Below, one piece after another: positions 1-4,774 of a DNA stretch of 5,856 bases. A program made the position numbers and the translations under genes. The notes under the pieces were generated by a model that worked only from the letters and a program-made list of their open reading frames with translations, was not told where the DNA came from and ran no database searches. The stretch spans positions 1-5,856 of the forward strand of contig JAQVKV010000186.1 in assembly GCA_028694545.1 (NCBI GenBank). The letters are read 5' to 3'. The stretch is from Zavarzinia sp. GTDB taxonomy: Bacteria; Pseudomonadota; Alphaproteobacteria; Zavarziniales; Zavarziniaceae. How positions within the stretch are numbered: the first letter of the stretch is position 1; each line of letters opens with the position of its first letter.

Positions 1-8
1 TCATCGCG

Positions 9-24
9 ATTGCCGCGGGGCAAT
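9..24. other. Small perfect inverted repeat (ATTGCC-GCGG-GGCAAT)
   Basis: ATTGCC at 9-14 and GGCAAT at 19-24 form a perfect 6-bp stem around the four-base loop GCGG. Its right arm ends in the same CAAT that opens each 32-bp unit of the tandem repeat that follows, so it may be a degenerate extra junction of that array. There is no T-run after it on the + strand, so it is not a convincing intrinsic terminator for a gene ending to the left. The structure is seen directly; its function is unknown. Confidence 0.4.
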
Positions 25-116
25 GGGCGGCGTGAGGCCGCCACGGGGGCAGCAATAGGCGGCCTGAGGCCGCCACGGGGGCAGCAATAGGCGGCCTCTG
101 GCCGCCAAGGGGAGAA
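21..116. repeat. Three 32-bp tandem units, each with a G/C-rich palindrome
   Basis: Units start at 21, 53 and 85, each with CAAT. Units 1 and 2 differ at only two positions (24-25 region G/A and 32/64 G/C); unit 3 keeps the palindrome but its tail is diverged. Each unit contains GGCGGC(C/G)-3 nt-GGCCGCC, centred near 34, 66 and 98. Units 2 and 3 have perfect 7-bp arms (58-64/68-74 and 90-96/100-106), with loops TGA and TCT; unit 1 has a G-G mismatch at 32/36. The 32-bp period is close to three helical turns, so the palindromes lie on one face of the DNA. In RNA each would form a strong hairpin, and arms of different units could also pair with one another. The diverged tail of unit 3 runs into the purine-rich ribosome binding site of the OsmC gene. 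The array may be operator sites, a folded 5' leader, or a simple expanded repeat; the sequence alone cannot decide. Confidence 0.75.
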
Positions 117-126
117 GGGGAGTATC

Positions 127-516
127 ATGGCCAAGGCAACGTCGGTCGGCATCGAAGGGGTGGCCCAGGTCATCACCGCCCGACACCACCGCATGACGGC
201 GGACGAGCCGCTGTCCGAGGGCGGCACCGATACCGGCCCCGCGCCCTACGAGATTCTGATGGCGGCGCTCTGCGCCTGCAGTTCGGCGACCTTGCGGCTC
301 TATGCCGCCCGCAAGGGCTGGGAGCTTGGGCGGATCGAGGTGCGCTGCGTCTTTGCCCGGGACGAAGCAGGGGGGGAGAGCATCCGCCGCTTCGTTTCCA
401 TCGGCGCGCCGCAGGGCGAGGACCAGCGCGCCCGCCTTGCGGACATCATCGAGAAGACGCCGGTGACCAGAACCCTGAAACGCGCCATGGCGATCGCCAC
501 CACCTTCGACTGGTAG
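127..516 (+). CDS. OsmC family protein (single-cysteine variant)
   Basis: This 129-residue protein belongs to the OsmC/Ohr superfamily of cytosolic dimeric proteins, whose characterised members reduce organic hydroperoxides with a pair of cysteines. The family signature is clear: GGTDTGPAPYE at residues 32-42, then an Ala/Leu-rich helix LMAALCACSSATLRLYA (44-60) carrying the cysteine expected at the peroxidatic position (Cys51), with an extra Cys49. The C-terminal motif normally reads CPVHRTL; here it is TPVTRTL (111-117), so both the resolving Cys and the following His are replaced by Thr. The length is normal for the short OsmC-like group. The ATG at 127 follows the purine-rich stretch 109-122 (GGGGAG with a 4-nt spacer), and the reading frame begins right after the palindromic repeat array. 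It converges on fsr with 22 bp between the stops, which hold only a weak 5-bp dyad (519-523/531-535). The family call is sure. Peroxidase activity is doubtful given the lost cysteine; thiol-dependent binding or another redox role is possible. Confidence 0.93.
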   Translation: MAKATSVGIEGVAQVITARHHRMTADEPLSEGGTDTGPAPYEILMAALCACSSATLRLYAARKGWELGRIEVRCVFARDEAGGESIRRFVSIGAPQGEDQRARLADIIEKTPVTRTLKRAMAIATTFDW

Positions 517-538
517 GGACGATCGCCGGCATCGTGGC

Positions 539-1756
539 TCAGGCCCGCTCTTCCTTCATGCTGGGCAGGAAGATCGTCAGGATGCCGAGAGCGGGCAGGA
601 AGCTGCACAGGTGATAGACGTACTGGATGCTGGTGGCATCCGCGACCCGGCCGATGACCGCGGCACCGATACCGCCGAGGCCGAAGGCAAAGCCGAAGAA
701 CAGGCCTGCGACCATGCCGACCCGGCCCGGCATCAGCTCCTGCGCATAGACGACGATCGCCGCGAAAGCCGAGGACAGGATCAGCCCGACCAGCACCGAG
801 AGCACGCCCGTCCAGAACAGATTGGCGTAGGGCAGCATCAGGGTGAAAGGCAGCACGCCGAGGATCGAGCCCCAGATCACATATTTCCGCCCGATGCGGT
901 CGCCGATCGGTCCGCCCGCGACCGTGCCCACCGCAACCGCGCCGAGGAAGACGAAGAGCCGCACCTGCGCCTCGCCGATGGTCAGGCCGAAGCGGTCCAT
1001 CAGGAAGAAGGTGTAATAGCTCTGGAAGCTCGACATATAGATGAACTTCGAGAACATCAGGGTGATCAGCACGACCATGGCCCCGGTGATGCGGGCGTTC
1101 GACAGGACGACGCCATTCACCGCCGCGCGCTTGTGGCCGGTGGACGCCAGGCGCCGTGGCCCGTACCAGGTGCCCACCCGCCACAGCACGGTCATGGCGA
1201 GCAGGGCAAGGGCGGCGAACCAGGCGACAGCACTCTGCCCGTTCGGCAGCACGATGAAGGCGGCGACCAGCGGCCCCAGCGCCGAGCCGGCATTGCCGCC
1301 GACCTGGAACAGGGATTGCGCCAGCCCATGCTGGCCACCGGAGGCGATGCGCGCCACCCGCGACGATTCCGGATGGAAGATCGACGAGCCGGAGCCGAGC
1401 AGGGCGGCGCCGAGCAGCAGCACGGGATAGCTCCAGGCCTGCGAGATCAGCACGAGGCCGGACAGGGTCAGCCCCATGCCGACGACGAGCGAATAGGGCT
1501 TCGGATGTTTGTCGGTGTAGATGCCGACGAAGGGCTGCAGGATAGAACCCGTGCCCTGGAAGGTGAGGGTGACAAGACCGACCTGCGCGAAATCGAGCGC
1601 GAAATTGGCCTTCAGCATCGGATAGATCGCCGGCAGTAGCGACTGCATCAGGTCGTTCATCAGATGGCAGGCACTGATCGCCAGCAGGATCGCGTAGGTC
1701 GTGCCCGTGCCCGGCGCGGCGGGGCGTGTCGCCCCGTTCAGGGTGGTCTCGCTCAT
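539..1756 (-). CDS. fsr: MFS exporter, fosmidomycin resistance protein (Fsr) family
   Basis: This 405-residue inner-membrane protein has about 12 hydrophobic segments and a hydrophilic, Arg/Lys-rich central loop near 196-213, as in the Major Facilitator Superfamily. It closely follows the Fsr pattern: HLMNDLMQSLLPAIYP (31-46), TLTFQ..GSILQPFVGIYTDKHPKPYSL (63-90), GSSIFHPESSRVARIASGG (123-141) and QVGGNAGSALGP (151-162). The cytoplasmic MFS loop motif is visible twice, as GIYTDKHPKP (78-87) and GGPIGDRIGRK (281-291). Fsr of E. coli is a proton-driven exporter known for giving fosmidomycin resistance; the natural substrate here is unknown. The ATG at 1756 has GGGGA five bases upstream (1762-1766 on the + strand). 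A GATAAT -10-like hexamer lies at 1785-1790 (minus strand), with a poor -35. The gene is divergent from an AraC-type regulator, which suggests local control. The gene appears intact and of full family length. Confidence 0.93.
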   Translation of the reverse strand: MSETTLNGATRPAAPGTGTTYAILLAISACHLMNDLMQSLLPAIYPMLKANFALDFAQVGLVTLTFQGTGSILQPFVGIYTDKHPKPYSLVVGMGLTLSGLVLISQAWSYPVLLLGAALLGSGSSIFHPESSRVARIASGGQHGLAQSLFQVGGNAGSALGPLVAAFIVLPNGQSAVAWFAALALLAMTVLWRVGTWYGPRRLASTGHKRAAVNGVVLSNARITGAMVVLITLMFSKFIYMSSFQSYYTFFLMDRFGLTIGEAQVRLFVFLGAVAVGTVAGGPIGDRIGRKYVIWGSILGVLPFTLMLPYANLFWTGVLSVLVGLILSSAFAAIVVYAQELMPGRVGMVAGLFFGFAFGLGGIGAAVIGRVADATSIQYVYHLCSFLPALGILTIFLPSMKEERA

Positions 1757-1880
1757 CTTGGTCCCCGGCCCCGGACGGTCCTGAATTATCCGAGGGTTTT
1801 TGTTGGATCTGGATGCTGATCCTAGGCTATCGGTTGTGACCTGCCATCGCAGTCGGGTCGATCATTTTCGCGAGTGGGCC
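1757..1880. promoter_or_regulatory. Divergent promoter region between fsr and the AraC regulator
   Basis: These 124 bp separate fsr from the preferred regulator start, and they are less G/C-rich than the genes, especially 1781-1830. For fsr, GATAAT (complement of 1785-1790) is a good -10 match, and an initiation point near 1778 would leave a leader of about 20 nt; the matching -35 (TCCAGA) is weak. On the + strand, TTGGAT at 1803-1808 could serve as a -35 for the regulator, but no clean -10 follows at 16-18 bp. A dyad at 1805-1822 overlaps both putative -35 regions. The hexamer matches are seen directly; promoter activity is inferred. Confidence 0.45.
1805..1822. promoter_or_regulatory. Candidate operator dyad GGATC-N8-GATCC
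   Basis: Perfect 5-bp arms, GGATC (1805-1809) and GATCC (1818-1822), are separated by 8 bp in the fsr/regulator intergenic region. A GGAT direct echo lies at 1811-1814. The position just upstream of the fsr -10-like hexamer is where an AraC-family activator or repressor would act. AraC proteins usually bind direct repeats of longer asymmetric sites, so a short dyad is only suggestive. Confidence 0.25.
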
Positions 1881-2660
1881 ATGGTGCGGAATATCAGCGT
1901 TGCAGATTATGAAACGGTGCCCCGGCCGGTGCTGGCCATCGGCAACGACAATCCGCCGGGCTGGGAGAAGGCGCCGCACAAGCACCGGCGCGGGCAATTG
2001 CTCTATGCCGTCTCGGGGGTGATGCTGGCGACGACCGAGGCCGGCGCCTGGCTGGTGCCGCCGGACGGGGCGGTGTGGATCCCGCCCTGGACCGTGCATT
2101 CCGTGCGCTCCACCGGCCAGCCGCTCGGCATGCGCAATATCTTCGTCGATCCGGACGCCATCGCCGGCCTGCCGGAGGAATGCCGGGTGGTGCGCATCAC
2201 GCCGCTGATGCGGGCCCTGATCCTGGCGGCCGTGGACCTGCCCCTCGAATATGACCTCGACGGGCGGGATGCCTCGGTCATGAACCTGCTGTTGCAGGAA
2301 TTGCTGGTGCTGCCCGTGCTGCCGCTCGGCCTGCCGCTGCCGGTCTCGGGCCCGCTCGCGGAAGCCTGCCACCGTTTCGCCGAGGCGCCAGACCCGCATG
2401 TGACCATCGACGACTGGTGTCTGCGTCTGAACATGAGCCGGCGCAGCTTCACCCGCGCCTTCCGCGCCGAAACCGGCCTGTCCTTCGCGCAATGGCGCCA
2501 GCGCGCCTGTCTTTTCGCTGCCCTGCCGCGTCTTGGCGACGGCGAGCCGGTGACCAGCGTCGCCCTTGATCTGGGCTACGACAGTGTCGCCGCCTTCACC
2601 ACCATGTTCCGCAGGCTGCTGGGCGAACCGCCCAGCCGCTATTTCCGCAAGGCGGGCTGA
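1881..2660 (+). CDS. AraC-family regulator with N-terminal cupin domain, probable fsr regulator
   Basis: With the ATG at 1881 this is a 259-residue transcription factor. Residues about 30-95 form the cupin-like AraC_binding domain (APHKHRRGQLLYAVSG at 31-46, WLVPPDGAVWIPPWTVHSV at 57-75). Residues about 172-256 form the double helix-turn-helix: the first (IDDWCLRLNMSRRSFTRAF, 176-194) precedes RAETGLSFAQWRQR, and the second contains VTSVALDLGYDSVAAFTTMFRR (224-245) before the typical ending GEPPSRYFR. The layout resembles the NimR (YeaM) type of regulator, which in E. coli sits next to, and controls, an MFS efflux gene. The frame is open upstream to a TTG at 1800, but that would add 27 residues outside the family core and consume the promoter region shared with fsr. 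The ATG also gives the usual length of about 260, although its Shine-Dalgarno (GAGTGG, 1873-1878) is mediocre. The effector is unknown; a ligand related to the Fsr substrate is the natural guess. Confidence 0.9.
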   Translation: MVRNISVADYETVPRPVLAIGNDNPPGWEKAPHKHRRGQLLYAVSGVMLATTEAGAWLVPPDGAVWIPPWTVHSVRSTGQPLGMRNIFVDPDAIAGLPEECRVVRITPLMRALILAAVDLPLEYDLDGRDASVMNLLLQELLVLPVLPLGLPLPVSGPLAEACHRFAEAPDPHVTIDDWCLRLNMSRRSFTRAFRAETGLSFAQWRQRACLFAALPRLGDGEPVTSVALDLGYDSVAAFTTMFRRLLGEPPSRYFRKAG

Positions 2661-2667
2661 AAAGGGC

Positions 2668-2697
2668 TCGTCGTCCCGGCGAAGGCCGGGATGACGA
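2668..2697. terminator. Strong hairpin between convergent genes, dispersed-repeat type
   Basis: Positions 2668-2680 pair with 2685-2697 to give a 13-bp stem (one G-U at 2673/2692) with a 4-nt loop GAAG. The core CCCGGC/GCCGGG with flanking GTCGT/ATGAC is of a type I recall as a common intergenic palindrome in alphaproteobacterial genomes. It starts 8 nt after the regulator stop and ends 20 nt before the aroB stop, so it can serve both convergent genes. Read from the aroB side it is followed by GCCC and then four U (complement of 2661-2667), giving a modest intrinsic terminator; on the + strand there is no U-run. It is therefore best viewed as a palindromic repeat with possible terminator or 3'-end-protecting function. 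Confidence 0.65.
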
Positions 2698-2716
2698 ATG
2701 CCGCTTCCGGGAAAAT

Positions 2717-3844
2717 TCAGGCCGCGCGCAGCACGGCGTCGACGGCGTCGATCGGCACGTCCTGGGTGATGAAGGCGTCGCCGATGCGGTGCGCCAGGAT
2801 GAAGGTCAGCTTGCCGTCCTTCACCTTCTTGTCCTGGGCCATGTGATGGATCAGGGCTTCCGGAGCCAGTTCGTCGGCGAGTTCGGCGGCACCCTCGATA
2901 TCGGCCGGGGCGACCGGGAGGCCGACCTGGGCCATGTGGCGGCAGGCCCGCGTCGCGTCCTGCCCGGGGCAGAGGCCGAGCTTCACCGAAAGATCGAAGG
3001 CAAGCCGCATGCCGATCGCGACCCCTTCGCCGTGCAGCAGGCGCGGGCCGAAACCGGTCGCGGCTTCCAGCGCGTGGCCGAAGGTGTGGCCGAGGTTGAG
3101 CAAGGCGCGTTCGCCCGTCTCGCGCTCGTCGCGCGCGACAATGCCGGCCTTGGCCGTGACCGAGCGGCGCACCGCCTCGATCCGGGCCGCGCGGTCGCCG
3201 GCGACCAGCGCCGGGCCATTCACTTCCAGCCATTCGAAGAAGGCGGCGTCGCCGAGCAGTCCGTATTTCACCACCTCGGCATAGCCCGCCAGCAGTTCGC
3301 GCTTCGGCAGGGTTTCGAGCATGGCGATGTCGGCCAGCACGAGGCGCGGTTGGTGGAAGGCGCCGACGAGGTTCTTGCCATGGGGCGTGTTGATGCCGGT
3401 CTTGCCGCCGACCGAGGAATCGACCTGGGAGAGCAGGGTGGTCGGCACCTGCACGAAGTCGACGCCGCGCTTGGCGATCGACGCCGCGAAACCCGCAAGG
3501 TCGCCGATGACACCGCCGCCCAGTGCCACGACGGCGTCACGACGCTCGATCCGCATGTCCAGCAGGTGGGACATGACATGTTCCAACATGGGGAAGGACT
3601 TGGTGCCCTCGCCCGGCGGCAGCACGATCGAATCGTGGCGCACCCCCGCGGCATCGAGGCTCGCCTTCGCGCGTTCGAGGTGCAGGGCGGCGACATGCTC
3701 GTCGGTCACGATCAGGGCGCGACCCTTGGGGAAGAGGTCGCGAACGCCGGCGCCGAGCTGGTCGATCACGCCGGCGCCGATCCGGATTTCGTAGGCGCGG
3801 TCGCCCAGGGCGACGGGGACGGTCACGATGCCGGCATCAGCCAT
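2717..3844 (-). CDS. aroB: 3-dehydroquinate synthase
   Basis: AroB converts 3-deoxy-D-arabino-heptulosonate 7-phosphate to 3-dehydroquinate, the second step of the shikimate pathway, in the cytoplasm, using NAD and a divalent metal. The 375-residue length is normal. Visible signatures are PPGEGTKS (76-83), the NAD-binding [13 protein letters not shown] (109-121), [19 protein letters not shown] (134-152), [10 protein letters not shown] (157-166), and YAEVVKYG (188-195) with Glu190. [10 protein letters not shown] (251-260) carries His253, and [12 protein letters not shown] (269-280) carries His271; by comparison with the Aspergillus enzyme, Glu190, His253 and His271 are the metal ligands. DKKVKDGK (338-345) is the conserved C-terminal lysine-rich motif. 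The ATG at 3844 has AAGGAAG six bases upstream (complement of 3851-3857), inside aroK, and the first 8 nt of aroB overlap the end of aroK, which indicates translational coupling. All key residues are present. Confidence 0.98.
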   Translation of the reverse strand: MADAGIVTVPVALGDRAYEIRIGAGVIDQLGAGVRDLFPKGRALIVTDEHVAALHLERAKASLDAAGVRHDSIVLPPGEGTKSFPMLEHVMSHLLDMRIERRDAVVALGGGVIGDLAGFAASIAKRGVDFVQVPTTLLSQVDSSVGGKTGINTPHGKNLVGAFHQPRLVLADIAMLETLPKRELLAGYAEVVKYGLLGDAAFFEWLEVNGPALVAGDRAARIEAVRRSVTAKAGIVARDERETGERALLNLGHTFGHALEAATGFGPRLLHGEGVAIGMRLAFDLSVKLGLCPGQDATRACRHMAQVGLPVAPADIEGAAELADELAPEALIHHMAQDKKVKDGKLTFILAHRIGDAFITQDVPIDAVDAVLRAA

Positions 3845-4451
3845 GATGGTCTTCCTTGTCGGACGTGATCTGGTCGGGCGCGATCAGGGCGAGGATGGCA
3901 TCGACCACCTGGTCGTGGGGGCCATCCAGACTCTCGACCACCAGATCCGCCTCGGCATAGACGGGGTAACGCTGGGCGACCAGCCTTTCGAGGATCTCGC
4001 GCGGGTCGCCCTTCTTCAGCAGGGGGCGGTTGTTGCGCTTCTTCACCCGGCGCAGCAGGACGTCGACGTCCGCGCGCAGCCAGATCGAAAGCGCCAGCGC
4101 CTTCACCCGGGCGCGGGTCTCGGGGTCCATGAAGGCACCGCCGCCGGTCGCCAGCACATGGGGTTCGGATTCGGCCAGCAGGCGGGCGATCACGCGGCGC
4201 TCACCGTCGCGGAAGGCGGCCTCGCCGTGGCGCTCGAAGATTTCCTCGATGGTGCAGCCGGCGGCCTGTTCGATCTCGGCGTCGGCATCGACGAAGGGCA
4301 CGTGCAAGCGCTGCGCCAGCCGCTTGCCGATCGAACTCTTGCCGGCGCCCATCAGGCCGACCAGCACGATGGTGCGCGTGAGCCTGAAGGGCGGGATTGG
4401 CGGAACCGGGGCGTCGGCCTGGGGTTCGGCGATGTCGAGATTGTCTTCCAC
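3837..4451 (-). CDS. aroK: Shikimate kinase
   Basis: AroK phosphorylates shikimate to shikimate 3-phosphate with ATP in the cytoplasm. The 204-residue protein has the Walker A loop GLMGAGKSS (32-40), the shikimate-binding FVDADAEIE (53-61; Asp57 matches the conserved shikimate-contacting Asp), FRDGE (80-84; Arg81), TGGGAF (102-107), the lid RPLL (142-145) with its Arg, and the RYPVYAEAD segment (161-169) with Arg161. The core is preceded by about 25 extra residues, acidic then Pro-rich, longer than in E. coli AroK but of a sort seen in alphaproteobacteria. The start is GTG at 4451: the only in-frame ATG lies inside the Walker A loop, and the upstream extension offers no ATG, GTG or TTG. No good Shine-Dalgarno precedes this GTG, so initiation there is the weakest part of the call. 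The last codons overlap aroB by 8 nt (ATGGCTGA), making an aroK-aroB operon. Confidence 0.96.
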   Translation of the reverse strand: MEDNLDIAEPQADAPVPPIPPFRLTRTIVLVGLMGAGKSSIGKRLAQRLHVPFVDADAEIEQAAGCTIEEIFERHGEAAFRDGERRVIARLLAESEPHVLATGGGAFMDPETRARVKALALSIWLRADVDVLLRRVKKRNNRPLLKKGDPREILERLVAQRYPVYAEADLVVESLDGPHDQVVDAILALIAPDQITSDKEDHHG

Positions 4452-4633
4452 GGGCGGAATGTGCCCGCTGGCCCCCGATCTTTCAAGGCGCCTTCCGTCG
4501 AATTTTCCCTGTCCAGCCCCGGTCTTGTTCCGGCGCGGGCCGGCCCTTAAAGTGGGGAAGACACGGCGGGGGATTCGCCCGCTTCGCCTTCAGGCGCCAC
4601 ATTCCTGCCTTTCGGAACCGTCAGTATTCGCCC
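4452..4633. promoter_or_regulatory. Divergent intergenic region upstream of aroK and the small membrane gene
   Basis: These 182 bp must hold the promoters of both the aroKB operon and the + strand pair. On the + strand TTGTTC (4525-4530), a 17-bp spacer and TAAAGT (4548-4553) make a passable sigma-70 type promoter, starting near 4560 and leaving about 74 nt of leader. The spacer contains a CCGGC-GCGG-GCCGG dyad (4530-4543). On the minus strand TTGAAA (complement of 4481-4486) is a fair -35, with only a poor CACATT at the -10 distance (4458-4463). A perfect 10-bp palindrome AAGGCGCCTT occupies 4485-4494 and overlaps that -35. Promoter use is inferred from hexamers only. Confidence 0.4.
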
Positions 4634-4774
4634 ATGTCGAAGTTTCTCTTCATCGTCTTCGCGGTTCTCGTCGCGGCCATCATTGGCGGCGGCGCTTATC
4701 TGGCGACCTTCGATCCCCCGATCTCGCGCGAAAGGGTCGAGCAGGTTCTGCCCAATGACCGGTTCCCGGAATAG
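4634..4774 (+). CDS. Small single-pass membrane protein, unknown function
   Basis: This is a 46-residue protein. Residues 3-24 form one uninterrupted hydrophobic segment (KFLFIVFAVLVAAIIGGGAY), enough to span the membrane, after a positively charged N-terminus. A 22-residue charged tail with FDPPIS (26-31) ends VEQVLPNDRFPE (36-46 region). By the positive-inside tendency the N-terminus should be cytoplasmic and the tail periplasmic. It has no cysteine, so it is not a lipoprotein, and no clear signal peptidase site. From memory, short alphaproteobacterial proteins with this shape and a closing P-x-D-x-RFP tail occur widely without a function; I could not check this. The ATG at 4634 lacks a clear Shine-Dalgarno (GGAA at 4614-4617 is too far). 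The stop lies 20 nt inside the next gene, so the two are probably one transcript. Absence of alternative frames with similar features, plus the tail pattern, makes it a probable real gene. Confidence 0.72.
   Translation: MSKFLFIVFAVLVAAIIGGGAYLATFDPPISRERVEQVLPNDRFPE

Noticed and set aside
21..116. Tandem array considered as a small CRISPR
   Set aside because: The units abut with no unique spacers between them, so it is a direct tandem repeat, not a CRISPR array.
1..189. 62-codon minus-strand open frame over the repeat array
   Set aside because: It is encoded mostly by the repeat units and overlaps the osmC-like start; the peptide is repetitive and has no credible start context.
519..535. 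Dyad ACGAT-N7-ATCGT between the convergent osmC-like and fsr stops
   Set aside because: The stem has only 5 bp and no T-run follows on either strand, so I do not call it a terminator.
611..1639. 342-codon plus-strand open frame opposite fsr
   Set aside because: The translation is Asp/Arg/Gln/His-rich without domains, while the opposite frame is an unmistakable Fsr transporter.
1827..3233. Long minus-strand open frame of about 468 codons across the regulator and part of aroB
   Set aside because: It lies antisense to the AraC regulator and out of frame within aroB, is Arg/Gly/His-rich and low in complexity, and has no family signature; it is a by-product of high GC.
2789..3868. 359-codon plus-strand open frame opposite aroB
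   Set aside because: It is antisense to a complete aroB with all catalytic motifs; its composition is typical of a high-GC shadow frame.
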